A stretch of DNA of 64,000 bases from Talpa occidentalis (GCF_014898055.3 NW_023601433.1:48293876-48357875), one strand, 5' to 3'. Numbered from the stretch's first letter, positions 1 to 12,778 are shown. Notes: generated by a model not told the origin, from the letters alone. Numbers and translations: made by a program.

Positions 1-330
1 AACTGCTGTGGTACTTGTGATCACCTCTAACTGCCACCAGGTGTTGATTACTGGTTCACCATGTATCAGTGTGCTGCCAGCTCCAGGCCCTCATTGAAGG
101 GACAGTGCCATCTTGCACAAGCATCCGTGCTTTGAACTGCTGGACACTGCAGAGACTATATGGGGTATAGATGGCCCTCTGTAGTCCCAGAAACTCCTTC
201 CTTCCTTCCAGTTTCCTTATTTCTCTCCCACTTTTGTCAATAAACCCAGTTGTATATTTTATCCTGGGCTAAGTTGTGTCTTGCAGTCGTAAGCACCCAG
301 ATGAGACCCACCAACCATATTTGACCCCCA
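1..330 (+). mobile_element. LTR-like fragment, cut by window edge
   Basis: The segment resembles the 3' half of a retroviral-type LTR. A pyrimidine-rich stretch (about 195-235) leads into an AATAAA polyadenylation signal at about 239-244. About 90 bases of U5-like sequence follow, ending near 320-330. The 5' part lies outside the window and no flanking duplication or internal retroviral sequence is visible. The family is not identified. It could instead be the 3' end of some other polyadenylated retrocopy. Confidence 0.3.
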
Positions 331-2859
331 TCATTGCACAGTTTCATCCCATCACCCACCACCAGAGATGGGAACACAGTTTTTATTGTGCCCCATGTCA
401 ATTTTTCCATCAATTTCACCCAGTTGGATGATCTACACTTTATAGCCCTATAGCAAAAATCTAATCCCTCTTCCTCCACGGAAAACCCTTCTAATATTTA
501 AAAAAGCAATGTCACCTGTGAGACTTCTATCCTAAGGAAATGGGAACCACAACTCTTCAGCTATGGCTCAAATGTCATGGTTTAACATTCCAGTATTTTA
601 TAATTTCGAGCTTTGTCCCACATGTAGAGTATAATTAGGACAGATTGATGAGAAAACAGGATATGTTTGAGGTGTTCACAGTGCCTATGAATGAGGAGAA
701 CTTTGCCACTCAGCTATATGACGCATTGTGTATCTATGAGTGGCAACATACTGCCCATTGACATTAAAGGATAGTCTTTTTCTGTGGCAGGACCCAGAGA
801 ACAAGTGAAAAGACTAGGATCAGGAGGAGAAATTTGATAGTAATTATCTATCTATCTATCTATCATCCACCTATCATCCTATCTGTCATCTATCTATCCA
901 TATGATCTATGTATCCGTCTTCTCTGAAACATAATACAGTGACCTCCCTAATTTCACTTTCTCAAGATAGCAAGCAGATGGTCTCAATAAGCAGGAAAAC
1001 TATTTTTTTCTAATTGTGCCTTTTTCATCTTGTCACTCTTCTACCAAAACCATTTATAAATCTGATTTACTTGATTCTTGCTTACCGCAGCAGCCCTCAC
1101 TCTGGCTCTCTTCCACACTTCCCCTATACTCCCACCAGCATCTTAGCAAAGAGCTTTCACTCCCACATACCCCTCTTAGTCATAAGACTGTACCAAACAA
1201 GCAAACTCCCATTTCATGATCAAGACACACCTCAATATTTACCTCAACCAGTATCTCTCCCTTTACCTGTCTACCCCATCACCAAAATCACAATTAGAAT
1301 TCCTCTGTAGGGGAGGAACATGTACTTGCTGCCATCATTATACTTATTTATATCCTATTGTATTGGATGACCATTTGTTTCTCTCCTACAGGAGCTTTTG
1401 AACTTTTTGAGAAAAGGAAATTTTCTTTCTATTTTACTGGTAGTTACCACAAAGCTAGTCAATGGAAGGAGTTCAGCAAATTCAAGCTAAATAAAAAGAT
1501 AAATGTTCCTGAGTTCTCTGAAACTATATGTGTGCCTTTCCTAACCTCTCTAATTGGGTTATCTGTCATTTTGCCACCAATGGGGCATGTCACACATCCA
1601 TCAGCCCACATGCTACCTTCGAATACCAACCTGCTACAGGTGCCTGGATCGATCCAGGATGCTTCTCCAGTGAACAAATGCTCGAATAGATTCAGCACAC
1701 TCATAACTTTCAAACATTAAACTGGCTTTACCTAGAAAAAAACAACATGGACATGCCTTTGCTCCTCTGAACCAGTTAGCTAGAATCTAGCCCTTGATTG
1801 ATGTTGGTATTTGAATTACTTAACCCTGTCTCCCTTTTAATCAATCATTTACTAAAATAAGGTAAAATAATATAAATGATTATTTATTTGTTGCTTTGAT
1901 TCCCTTCTTCAAACACTCTCTAGACTAGTCCATATTTCAGTGCATGTCAGCTCTCTTCAATCATTTCTTCTTGACGCAAGCTGATTACTGAATTTGATAT
2001 TTATTGCAATGAACTTAATGTATTGCTCTTTTCAGTATTTTTCCTTACAGCATTAAAAATATGCATTTATTCTTTCACAAGAATTGCTACCAACTTTTCC
2101 TTGCATATGTTTCTGATTATTTTTGCTTCAAAAACTCAGTTGCAAAGTCTGACATAATTCTTTTGGCTGTATCCTATGTTGGGGAGAGAGTCTGAACAAA
2201 AGATATCACCCTAAATTCATATGTGGAAAGTGGAAAAAATTTCACTTTTATACTTTCTAGCTAAAGTCTTCAGGAATTCTCCCTGTTGCTTCAAATTAAT
2301 TATTGAAGCTTGATCTTATTATTTAGTAATTTGTATAAATTGTTTGTATGTTTTTTTCTGAGTGAAAAGACTTTGCCAATTTCCAGTCAAACACACACAA
2401 GTATATCCTTGGGTTCCTACATACAATGCCATTTAAAGGCTTGAATAAGTTCCCTTCAGAAATGCATGAGTAACAAACATTGAATGGGCCTAAAATCAGA
2501 CTTTTTCTTTAAGCATAAGTCCTATAGTCCTAGCCCAAGTAATTAGTTCCTCTTAAGAACCTGTACCCATCACAAGTGACTAGGAAAGAACCAGTGACTT
2601 AGATGGAAAACTGCCAGTCCCTTTTGTTTCTATGAAAAACTGATGTATGCATGTTATAAGCAAGCCATTTATATAGAATGTTTTGGATGTTTCATAAGAC
2701 TTTTGATTCTCATGAAAAAAATATCTTTAGTTAAAAACCTAAGATAAGATTTAAATTACTATATCGTTAGGTGAATATTGTTAGGTGATGAGGTTGGGAG
2801 TAAGAAAAAAACAGCTAAAATACAACAAAAAAAATAGAAAACAGGCAATAAGATAAACA
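331..2859. other. Non-coding stretch, no gene recognised
   Basis: AT-rich single-copy-looking DNA. Overlapping open frames of up to 120 codons at 1014-1720 have no recognisable domain, no coherent single frame and low-complexity Ser/Pro/Leu content, so I treat them as chance. Apart from the tetranucleotide array at 842-901, I see no repeat I can name. Confidence 0.5.
842..901. repeat. Imperfect (ATCT)n microsatellite
   Basis: Seven or so TATC/ATCT units are perfect at the left, followed by interrupted CTATCATC and CTATCTAT units to about 901. This is an ordinary tetranucleotide microsatellite that is decaying on its right side. Confidence 0.9.
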
Positions 2860-3765
2860 GATTATTCAGTGAAGAGGATACACAGATGGTAAATAAGCCC
2901 TTTGAAAGATATTCCATGTCAGTAGTCATTAGGGAATTGTAAATTAAAACTACAATGAGATATTACTGCACACCTATTAGATGACTAAAATAAAAGTACC
3001 AAATGCTTGTAAGGACATTGAGATTCTGAATCCTTTATGTATTTTTCTTGGTAATATAAAATGTCACAGCCACTCTGGAAAATAAAATAGTGGTTTCTTA
3101 TAACACTAAACACATGCTTATCATAAGATCCAGAAATTGTATTCCTTGACATTTATTCCAGAGAAATAACTATTTTTAGACAAAGATTTGTAGATGAATG
3201 TTTGTGGCAGATATTTTTTAATAACTGAAACTGAATATGGTACATATGTTCTTCAGCAGGTAAATATTTGAACAAGCTGTGGTACATCCACACCATAGAT
3301 TACTATTCAGCAATAAAAAGGAATTAGGAATTAGTAATACACAGAACTTGGATTAATCTCAAGGGGATTTGGCAATATTTTAAAACCCAGTATCAAAAGG
3401 CTATTTACTCTATGATTATATGTATACACACATGCACACTCACATGTACACACACAAATACATATCCTTCAAAAATTAGAGAAATTATAGAAATGAAGAA
3501 AATATTAATAGTTGCCAGAGGCTAGAGAGTAGGAAAAAGGGAAAGTGATCGTGGCTCTGCAAAGTAACCCAGGGCATCCAATGATGGAATTTTTGTGTGT
3601 CCTAACTGTGGGATGGGCACGCAAATCCACATATGAGATAATATGGCAGAGAACTAAATACACAAACATATATATATATATATATATATATAAGCGCATA
3701 TAAAACTGTTGAAGTTTGAATACAGTTGGTGGAGTGTATGAACACCAGTTTCTGAATTGTGATAT
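2860..3765 (+). mobile_element. Old, degenerate LINE-1 3' portion
   Basis: The order of recognisable pieces follows the L1 ORF2 C-terminus into the 3' UTR. There is a region matching the conserved HxxPVRM-type segment (about 2930-2990), the 'compound heterozygote' style AATACTACTCAGC-like segment (3297-3325), and the GTTGCCAGAGGCTAG-type 3' UTR motif (3510-3530). Many indels and stops show great age. A (CA)-rich stretch (3420-3465) and an (AT)n tract (3668-3692) have expanded inside it. No TSD could be found. Confidence 0.75.
3668..3692. repeat. (AT)n dinucleotide repeat
   Basis: About twelve uninterrupted TA units near the 3' end of the old L1. It could extrude as a hairpin. The site is likely polymorphic. 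Confidence 0.95.
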
Positions 3766-3975
3766 GTTTGTATGGTTATCATGAGGAAAAAAATTGGACG
3801 AAAAGTACACAAGATCTCTGTGTTATTTCTTACACAGGTATTTACACCTGTGTACAAATAATTATCTCAAATTTTTTTTTAGTTTTAATGTTAGAAGAAT
3901 ACTTGTAGGAAGAGGTTTTAGGTTGGTAAGATTACCTTTCTGAGAAATGGCCACTTTAAGTTTATACCGCTGTTT

Positions 3976-4239
3976 ATTTTTTTTTAAGATTTATTTATGA
4001 TTACAAGAACTGGGGTACAGGCCAGAGGTGTGGGAGGGGAGAGGATGCACCAGAGACAGAGCAGGGAACAGAACAAGCAATTAGACAGAACTATACTGCT
4101 GAGGGGAGCAACGGCCGAGACAGGAGAGGTCTGCTGTGCCACATGGGTAGCTCCATGGCCAGGGATCCAATTCACACTGCAAAGGCTGTGGACAGCTTCA
4201 CAGTACTGCGCTCAATCCCTTGCATCACCAGGGAGGCCC
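3976..4239 (-). mobile_element. tRNA-derived SINE, copy 1 (old tier)
   Basis: This is a minus-strand copy: the poly(T) is on the left and the complement of the GGGCCTCCC head is at 4230-4239. It shows the older-tier diagnostics, a CAGGCCAGAGGTGTGGGAGG tail side and a CCATGGCCAGGGATC middle. The A and B boxes are decayed. No clear target-site duplication remains, which fits its age. Confidence 0.85.
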
Positions 4240-4429
4240 ATGAGTAAGATGTTCAAACACAACTCTGGGAACTAAGGTAAAATAGATAATAAATATGGCA
4301 TCATCTTCAATCAGATGAACTTACACAGCTAAGCTCAGTATAAATTGCCAGCTTCAAGAATTGTGCATTAAACAAATACTGTTTTTTTAAGCTACCGAGT
4401 TTAGGGTGGTTGTTATGCAGCAAAAGTTA

Positions 4430-4680
4430 ACACATAATAGCTAACATAAATTGAGCACTACTCCTTGTCAAGCATTGTTTTATAAATTTTGAAGGTATTA
4501 GCTCATTTATTCCTACAATAGCCCTGAAATAGGTGCTATTATTATCTCTATTTAAAAAGAATGAAGCTTGAGTTAAAGAGAAGGGAAATAAGTTGCCAAG
4601 GTAATTGGCAAACAGTAAGTAGTGAAACCAAGATTCAAATTCAGTTTGGCACTAGAGTCCACGTTTTTAAGCTACATACT
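4430..4680 (+). mobile_element. MIR SINE
   Basis: The segment follows the MIR core: TTAGCTCATTTATTCC at 4498-4513, then the 'GGTGCTATTATTATC' block, an AAGTTGCCAAGG block (about 4590-4602), and a 'CAAATTCAG' end. This ancient mammal-wide SINE predates the placental radiation. It is strongly diverged, as expected. Confidence 0.85.
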
Positions 4681-5526
4681 ATATAATAATTACATTGAAC
4701 AAGTAAACTGAAAACAAAGACCTTGATTTATTTCCTTTTGTTTTCCCAATGCATAGCATCAAGTAGGGCTCAATAGATACTGAATTTTTCACATGCATGA
4801 GCATTTTCTTAATTTCTATGTTATTAACTCTAAGGAGTCACTACTGGAAGAATTACATTAAAATCTTTTAGCATTTACATAATACAGGGTAAGCTTCCAT
4901 GCAACTTCCATTCCCCCTGCCTGCTGTGTGCATACCCTGTCTTGGTGACTCTCCATATGGAGCATACTCTGCTTCAGGTTTCCAGCAAATGTTGATTGAG
5001 TGTATATGGCATGGTAGGTACTGGTGTTGGTGCTTTTTAGGCATTAGAGAAAGTACAGTTCTCTTCGACTTTATGAAGTAAATACTTTGATCACCATTTA
5101 TAAATGTGCACAAGTATATTTCTTTTGGGGCTACAAATACTGTTATGATATTAGAACCATAATATCAGTGACTTAAGCAAGAGAGAACCTCATTTTCTCT
5201 TGTTTTACACTTATGTTAGCTGTCCAGATAAGATAGGAAGTCCCACAGGTAATAGATCCAGGCAATTTCTGTCTTTTTTGCTACATTATCCATAACCCAC
5301 AACTTTTGTGACATGGTCTAAATAGGTACACCAGTTCCAGCCATCACATTTGGATTCCAGCCATCAAGAAGGGGAAAATAAAAAACAAAGAGGAAAACAC
5401 CTTCCTTCCTTTAAAGACATGACTCACTCATTTTCTTTTTTGCATGTCTCATAGACCATAGCTTTATCACATGCTCACATCTAGTGACAAGGGGTACTTG
5501 GAATTAAAATCTTAGCAGAGTAGCTT

Positions 5527-5575
5527 TGTATTTAGTGGGGGGTTTGGGGGTGGGGGTTTGTTTGTTTGTTTTTGC
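5527..5575 (+). repeat. G/T-rich low-complexity tract
   Basis: Runs of G (5539-5560 region) are followed by three GTTT units. The G runs could in principle stack as a quadruplex on the + strand, but the loops are irregular. No associated gene is visible. Confidence 0.6.
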
Positions 5576-5889
5576 TTATGTGATATAAGAATAAGAGAAG
5601 TATTGGGGATAATGTGCAGTCTGTGTCACATCCAGATCATATAATTAGAGAATGATGGAATTGGGATTTAAATAAATGTTGGCCTGCCTCTGAAGCCTTA
5701 GTCTGTTGTGCTGTGGGCTGCCCTACTTACTCCTCCCGTTCCCTTGCAAGTCTCTTCTGTTGGAGCACTTGCACTGCCTGTGTTACAGGCATTTGTGTGC
5801 ATATTTGTCTCAATCAATTAGGCTTCAGGATTCCCTACAGTCATGGAGCTATTTTAATCATCATTCTTGCTCTTAAACCTTCAATATAA

Positions 5890-6105
5890 TCCTAATAATA
5901 TTAGTGTGCCAGACTCTTCACATTCATTCATTTCTCACATGAAGACTATTGTATTGATATAGTCATTTCAGAGACCAGGAAACTGGTGCTTAGAGAGATT
6001 AGGTAATGTTCCTGAGCTCATGCAACTATAAAGTATGTGAATTGAGATTTAAATCTGGTCTGCTTGCCTCGAACGCTTCTCTCTACACTGTTCATCTCAG
6101 ACTGA
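5890..6105 (+). mobile_element. MIR SINE
   Basis: Recognisable MIR core order: a CATTCATTTCTCAC block, then GAGACCAGGAAACTG (about 5971-5985), AGAGAGATTAGGTAATG (5993-6009), and a 'GAGATTTAAATCTGG' block. It is old and diverged, with no TSD expected. Confidence 0.75.
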
Positions 6106-6344
6106 ATTCAGCACCGGAAGTCATAATTTGCATACTGTTTCCCATTCACTCAGTAACACACTTAATCATGCCACTGGAACCACACACCTTTGGGAATTAT
6201 AAATAAGAATTATTTTCTTGTCCTCACTCTCCAAGATTTTCTGTGCAACTCCTTTGGCCACCTTCTGAGAATTCACACTTAGACTCTTGGGGGATCCTAC
6301 TCTCTCTGGGAGCCTTTTTCTTCCTTTAAAAAAAGGCAAATATC

Positions 6345-6604
6345 GGGCCTCCCTGGTGGTGCAAGGGGTTAAGACGCAACCTATGAAGCAATCCGCAGCC
6401 ACTGCAGCACAAGTTCCATCCCCGGCCAGGGAGATACCCACATGACTCCTGACTCGCCTGCAGTTCCCCTCGGCAGAGTATTTCAGTACGTCTGCCTGTT
6501 CTGCTCCCCACTCTGTCTCTGGTGAATTCTCTCACACCACCCCAATACCTCTGACCTATACCCCAGTTCTTGTATGCATAAATAAATAAATCTTAGACTA
6601 AAAA
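6345..6604 (+). mobile_element. tRNA-derived SINE, copy 2 (old tier)
   Basis: The head GGGCCTCCCTGGTGGTGCAA starts the copy and a TGCATAAATAAATAAATCTT tail closes it before the poly(A). It is flanked by a 17-bp TSD, aaaaaaaggcaaatatc, at 6328-6344 and 6605-6621. The A run makes the left edge of the right duplicate ambiguous by a few bases. B box is altered (GTTCCATCCCC). The 'TGCATAAATAAA' tail marks the older tier. Confidence 0.95.
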
Positions 6605-6621
6605 AAAAAAAGGCAAATATC

Positions 6622-7860
6622 CTGCAAGTACCTTTCTGAAGTCCTGGTCCTATGCCTCTCAAAAGCCTCATTGAGAGACCTCTCTATGCACTCTGTGGAC
6701 AAATTCCTCCCACGTCTCAGCCCTTACTTCTGTCCCGAGTTCTGCTGCTGTATCTTCACCTGCCTGTCAACACTACTGTTTGTGACTGTGTTCTCGAACT
6801 AAACTTATGTCCAAAATGGAACATTGTGCCTTTGTCTTTCCTCCAACCTTACCCCCAAACTAAAATTAAAACTTAAAGAAAGCTGACTTCTGCTTGTTTT
6901 CCTTATATCACGGTACGTTCTTTTCTGTTACCCAAGCTCTGAATGCAATAGTTGCCACTGTCTTATCTCCCTCCGTTCTCTGTCACCTTCCCCCACATCA
7001 GTGGTTCCTCCTATTTCTATTGCTGCCTCTGTATGAGACCCCACATTTTGTGCCAGATCACCGACCACTCACAGGCCTCCCTGCTATCCCCATACTGGGT
7101 ATGCAACCAGTGGCACATGATCCCAAAGTCAGCCACTGAGGATTGAAAACCATGTGATTGTCGTCTTGGAATTCTTGATAATTTGAGCTGTAACTGGTGA
7201 TTCATCTGTGAAGACTGACAGAACAAGTGCTAGAACTCGGAGCCCCTCTCCACAGCTTTCTGTCCCCTCAAGGGGTTCCTGGCTCCCTGGGTCCCACCAG
7301 CCTGCTTCCGCTGGCTTCTGCCTGGCAATAACTGTTGGCTTCTGTCCCAACCTCGGCTAAGCACAGACTCGGCTTGGGCACACTTGCCCCGCAGGATCAC
7401 ACGGTAGACCGGGAGCGTGGCAGTCCCCGAGCTGGGCTGGTGGCACACAGAGCATTCAAAGGACTGTGGAAGAGGTGAACCCTTCACGCATCCCAGTCCA
7501 GGAACATAGCACATGGGGTGAATGCCCTAAGGTCACCCACTGCCATGAGTTAAGGTCTTAGCCCACAGGTCGGGAAGATGGTGGGCTGGACTCCCTCACT
7601 ACCAGCCAACGCAAAGCACATTGGTCCAGGGCCTGTGGAAAGGAAAACTCAGTGCAGCTGGATCATGGGCTCTCTGCAGTGTTGTGGTCACTATAGATCA
7701 CTCACTCTCCCTGAGAGTTTCCTGTGCCCAAGGAAGCCTGATATTAAATAGGAAATAAACAAACAAAAAATAAGATAGGTGGAAGGAAAGATAACAGAAT
7801 TAAGAAAAATAAGTTTCTATTTTAGGAAACTAAAGGAAAAGTTTCTCCGATTTAAGCAAG
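6622..7860. other. Non-coding stretch with a GC-rich core
   Basis: 6640-7140 is a pyrimidine-rich, mildly repetitive-looking old sequence with no family I can name. 7200-7740 is distinctly G+C-richer than its surroundings and carries several CpGs (7285-7440). On the minus strand it has overlapping open frames of 94 and 73 codons. They share no recognised domain and shift frame against each other, so they are not annotated as genes. It may be an old retrocopy or LTR remnant. Confidence 0.35.
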
Positions 7861-7879
7861 GGACCCCAAATTTTCATTT

Positions 7880-8335
7880 CCTATGTTATCCCTAAAATAC
7901 CCCTTCACTCTAGTTTCATTTTCTTGCATCCTGAATAACCTAGCAAAGCCTATAACTTCAAGTGCTTTAGCCCAGCAAGTAAATTGTTACCTATTTTGGA
8001 CGTCTGAATGTCTTCAACACATCTCTCCCTCTTCCCTTCAGCCTGTCTGCCTTCCTTTCTCATGCTGAGCTCCTATTAGAAATGCCAGGCCACACCCCAG
8101 CCCCATTCATTTCAGCCTACCTGGATCCTGCTTCACCAATAGGATCTATTTCAATGCCCCCTCCATGAAGTTGTCTTGATTTCCCAAGGGATGTGTTTTC
8201 TTCTCCAAATTCCTTCAGCTCATCTGCATTTTTAGTTATTTTATTACCTTTTCTTTTTTATTTGTTATACTTTTTTTTCCCTTTTCATTCTAGCAAGATT
8301 TTAAACACCCCGAGAGAAGTACTTAGGTCTTAGAG
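7880..8335 (+). mobile_element. L2-like ancient LINE fragment
   Basis: The order of motifs is loosely that of an L2 3' region: 'CCATGAAGTTGTCTTGATT' (8163-8181) corresponds to the L2 'AAGCCTTCCCTGA' segment. It is followed by a CATTCTAGCAAGATTTTAAA segment near 8285-8304. The match is by eye and weak. Confidence 0.4.
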
Positions 8336-8572
8336 ATCTGTGAATTCCATAAATTTCAAGCTGAGCATCTTGCACACAATCAGCAGAGAATAAACTGAGC
8401 CACAGGGTTCACACAGGCAACCAAGCAGGGCAACAGTGGGTGCAATGGCACACAGTGGCATGGAGGTGGAGTAGGTGTGAGGGGGAGAAGGAAGGTGCAG
8501 GGAAGGGAGTGGAAGCTCAGGAAGATGACTTCTTGATAAGAACTCAGGGCTCTGCAGGAGAAGTGGCAGCAT

Positions 8573-10378
8573 TAAAGAAAGTCACATTTCACTGTATCTA
8601 ACAACCTTGTCGGAAAGGTTCTTGAATCCTCAGCACAATTTTACATTCCCACTCCAGTAGCCCCAGGTGCTGTTTTCCTACATTGATCTCCCTAATTGCA
8701 TCTCACTGCTCATTTGAAATGTGATTTGCAAATCCAGCCCACTGCTTCAGAGCCCAAGTCCTGGTGACTGTCTGTTACTGATTCACAGTAGGCAGAGTGA
8801 GGCAACTCTCCTTGCCCATGTTTGCGGAAAGACCTGTCTCTTGCACCTTTGTCTCATGATTTTACAATAATATTTGGGGTAACGTGTTCACCTCCTCTTT
8901 GTGATTCCAGTCAGACACAGGATCTTAGCTCAGTGTGCAAGAAAGGGCAGAGGATCTGTAATTTTCCTTAAAACCATTCTTGGCCAGAGCCCTTGTCTCA
9001 TTTGTATGATGTATTGCTCGACAATGTTACGAAACACCATGTTAGCCTACAAGGCTAATTTATGGAAATTACAAACATGCATGGATTGGATTCTTTTTTT
9101 ATATAATAAAATGGTTTGATGATTTGAATTTTTGTTGGCTTTTTAGTCTCTGTGGGGTGAGTGAGCCCAGAAATTTCTGAACATTGCCATACATCAGAAT
9201 CTTGCTAATCTTTGGTGGTCTGTGAGTCCAAAGTCAGCAAAGCCTTTGAAAATACCTCCTGCGTTCTGTTCTGCATTGCATTTCAAAGCTTTTTCCTGAT
9301 GATTTTTATTTTATGAGACCTTCAAAAATTGTTTGTGAGTGGCTATTTCATTCACCTTACCTGATATTTCCCTAACATCTTAATACTTTCCGTCAAAAGT
9401 TCCTGAAAAGATATGCAACGAAATCCATAATTAAAGTACATTAAAATCAGTCCTTGGAGTCTGACTTAAATAACTAGAAACATATTTATTCTGTAAAAAA
9501 GTTTAATTGAAAGGATTTTATTTTTTCACCAAAATGCATGTAGGCATCTGATCCTAAGGTCTAAATACATTCAACACCATCAAATCCAAGGTTATATTTA
9601 TAATGATACAAATAACTACTGACTTATTCTGATGAAAAATTCCTTTTTTGTCAAGAAATAATATAAACTATTAAATATCTGTCTATTAGAAAATAAGGAT
9701 GATATAGTGGGGTTGTCTCAATTTAAAATGCAATTGCTTTTTGAGATCGTATCTAAATGGGTCCTAGGTACTCCTTTTATTCCAAATACATAGTCTATCA
9801 TTAGTTTTTGCCTAACCAAAGGTTACTGAGTAATAAAAATACAAATTTTGCTTCTTTAATTAATCCTTTCTTTAACCCTAAAGATCACAAAAACAAAAGC
9901 TAAACTGTTTCTTAAAATCATGTATTTCTCTGTTTCTTCTTAAAACCATCAGTAAATTTCTTTCCTAAAATATCCCTGCAATTAAGATGTAGAATATCTT
10001 ACATTTTATTCATTCATTCATAAGACAGACATTTTCCCTGCGAATTCTTTTTCCTCCTTTCCAATTTTGGCTTTGCAAGTCAGCCACCTATTTATTTCTG
10101 GAACTGATAAATGTCTCTCAGCTTAATCCTCAAATAATTACATTCAAACACCCAAAGAGCACAAATGTAGCAACCTAACTCTTTGACTCAAATTCTAAAT
10201 CACCAGTTATTCATGTTAATGGTTATAATGAGTTTTTAAAGCATATATTATCATTATTTAACATGCCAGAAAAGGAGTTCAGTATTTCTTTTCCTCACTA
10301 AATTTCAAAAATCATTGAGATTAAAATCAAACCAAATTCTTTTGTTTGATCCGGGGCTATTACAAGGCAACTGTCCTT
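8573..10378. other. Non-coding stretch, nothing recognised
   Basis: AT-rich DNA without long open frames. No repeat family, tRNA fold or promoter-like CpG cluster is recognised by eye. Confidence 0.5.
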
Positions 10379-10394
10379 CCTTTTCATGCCTTTT

Positions 10395-10655
10395 TTTAAA
10401 ATTTATTTATTTATTTATACAAGAACTGAGTCCAGTCAGAAGCACGGGAGGGTGAGAGAATTCACCAGAGCCAGAGCGGGGAACAGAACAAGCAGACTAA
10501 CAAAATACACTGCTGAGGGGAGCAGCAGGCAAGGCAGGAGAGGTCTGTCATGCCATGTGGGACCCTTGCCAGCGGCCGGAGATCAAACAGGCACTGCAGA
10601 GGCTGCGGGCAGCCTCACAGCCCAGCGATCAACCGCTGCGCCACCAGGGGAGGCC
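10395..10655 (-). mobile_element. tRNA-derived SINE, copy 3
   Basis: Minus-strand copy with an A/T tail (TTTATTTATTTATTTATAC) at the left and the complementary head CACCAGGGGAGGCC at the right. The TSD is 16 bp, ccttttcatgcctttt, at 10379-10394 and 10656-10671, and the two copies are identical. It carries the newer 'CCAGCGGCCGG' middle block on the complementary strand. Confidence 0.95.
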
Positions 10656-10851
10656 CCTTTTCATGCCTTTTGATGTTTTTTTTTCTTCTTTAACGTGTTC
10701 TTATGTACAGAGTAAGCAGCAATAGAAGATTGAATGAACCGTATATTTTTAAATTTTTCCATATCTTGTCCTCAAAGGTATGCTGGTCTAACTGGCAAGA
10801 TAATAAATATGATGACCATTTTCTATAGTTGAGCTCTACTTCTAAGTCTCC

Positions 10852-10878
10852 TACACACACACACACACACACACACAC
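10852..10878. repeat. (AC)n microsatellite
   Basis: About 13 AC units, nearly uninterrupted, followed by degenerate ACAC-rich sequence to about 10905. Confidence 0.95.
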
Positions 10879-10905
10879 AAATACACAAGTATACACACAT
10901 CCAGG

Positions 10906-11551
10906 CACTTTTATGCTCCCTGGTCTCACACCTTGATGAAATTGCCCCTGCTGTGCTGCTTAATACAGTGAGGATTCTGTGAGTTTACTTTGTAGCAAAT
11001 TAGCTTATTCAAAAATGAAAGACTGGAAATTAAGACTTTATATTTGGTTTGGGACTCCTCAAAATAATGCAAATGTGAACCCAGTTCCTAAGCTCCGTGC
11101 CTCTGTCCACTACTCTGTCCCACTTCCCTGACTCACTTTGATCCTGGCCAAACCATCAGACTAGGATAGAAGAACCACAAACACCTGCTTATCTTTAATC
11201 TTCCTTACGTAAGCCTTCCTATGTCACCCATCCTATCTACTGCTTCAAGAATCTCACATCCTTCTCAGAAGAAAACTCTAAATAGATTACTAGAATTCAG
11301 TTACTGCAGATTCACCCAGATTTAGCCTCCTCTCCTAAATCATTTATCTTCAGGTGGTAACTATTTCGTGACTCTGGAATAAATATCCTTGTCAGGTGTA
11401 TCATCATTAACTCTCAGAGACAATACTAGTACAAAGCTATTTGGTATATTAGCATCTGTGAACATCAGCTAGCTGGGATAACTTAGCTACCTGGCCACAT
11501 GGATGTCTTCTTTTGCCTGACTCTAGTACAATATTTGAGGTAAATCAAAAA
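10906..11551. other. Non-coding stretch, nothing recognised
   Basis: No open frame of note and no family recognised. A pyrimidine-rich segment at 11090-11260 loosely resembles ancient LINE debris but lacks a diagnostic motif. Confidence 0.45.
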
Positions 11552-11560
11552 AATAATCTG

Positions 11561-11830
11561 GGGCCTCCCCTGGTGGTGCAACGGTTGAGCACTGGGCTGC
11601 GAAGCTGCCCGCAGTCTCTGCAGCACCGGTTCAATCCCAGGCCTCCGGCGAGGGTCCCACCTGGCTCGCAGACCTCTCCTGCCATGCCCGCTGCTCCCCT
11701 CAGCAGTGTATTTTGTCCATCTGCCTGTTCTGTTCCCCGCTCTGGCTCTGGCGAATTCTCTCACCCTCCCACGCTTCTGACTATACCCAGTGCTTCTATA
11801 AATAAATAAATAAATCTTAAAAATAATAAT
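11561..11830 (+). mobile_element. tRNA-derived SINE, copy 4
   Basis: The full-length head GGGCCTCCCCTGGTGGTGCA is present, with the B box GGTTCAATCCC near 11628. The tail is ATAAATAAATAAATCTT followed by (AAT)n. The TSD is 9 bp, aataatctg, at 11552-11560 and 11831-11839. The (AAT)n in the tail blends into the duplicate, so it could be longer. Confidence 0.9.
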
Positions 11831-11839
11831 AATAATCTG

Positions 11840-12763
11840 CCTAATGCCAACTCCTCCATCAGTGGGCTAGAAAACAGGCAAACATTTAGACCTTGGCCAT
11901 ATCAGGCTCTCCCTTTTATTTAAGTTGCATTCTAACACATATTACCTAAGCTGAACACCATACCTGAAGAATTAGTCACCTTGCTGCTGCCTGACCACTA
12001 ATGACACAACGGTAAGTGACTCCATTAATGTCAGAATTTTTCAGGAGGTTCTTTTGGCTGTTTCTAATGTCATTCTAAAAAACAGTCATCAGCTCTTTAA
12101 TAGGAGCCAGATTTAGTATTCAACAACACAAAGACTTCCTTTTCTTTCCTGCCAACTTGAGGCATCTCTCTAGCTGCAAAGGACAAGAATGTTCAGCAAC
12201 TTCCAAGACTAAATTAATTAGTCCACAAAAGCCACAGAAAAAATTACATAGGAAATAACAGGCCAAGGACACTCAGTGCAAAACAATGGTCATTTCAAGT
12301 GTAAATTTCATGGCCTTCATGCTACAAAAGAAACAGACAAATTAGTAGTCATCTTAGTCACAAAGAAATTAGTTTGGAATTTAGAGAGAAAGTATGACAA
12401 ATAAATGTAATGATCTTAACAAAAAATTGGCCTTTTTATCCAAAATATCAGTCTTGCATTTCATCAAACTTCTCCTTAGGAGATAATAAACTGTTCAATT
12501 ATGAATATAGTAGAAACTGATGACTTTTGGTTTGGGCTTATTTGCAAGAAAGCAACAAAGTTGTCTTTTCTTGGTTGTTTATCTATTTTGTGATCTTTAT
12601 TTATGATATTGTATGAACCTAGAATATCTTTTGCTTTTGCAAACTAATATTCCTAAGAAAATGCCCTCTTTCTCACTTAGTGAGTTATTTTATTATCAGT
12701 ATCTCTTTTCATATAATCTCAAATCCAAGGGGAATGGAGCAATAATCTATAATAATCTTTGGT
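11840..12763. other. Non-coding stretch, nothing recognised
   Basis: AT-rich sequence without convincing coding potential or named repeats. A 64-codon frame at 12613-12807 runs into the adjacent SINE and is chance. Confidence 0.45.
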
Positions 12764-12778
12764 TAAATATCTTAAATA

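Noticed and set aside
842..901. CRISPR-like or regularly spaced repeat
   Set aside because: It is a simple tetranucleotide microsatellite with no spacers, in mammalian DNA.
1014..1720. Chain of overlapping + frames up to 120 codons
   Set aside because: They lie in different frames, are low-complexity, and no single gene structure links them.
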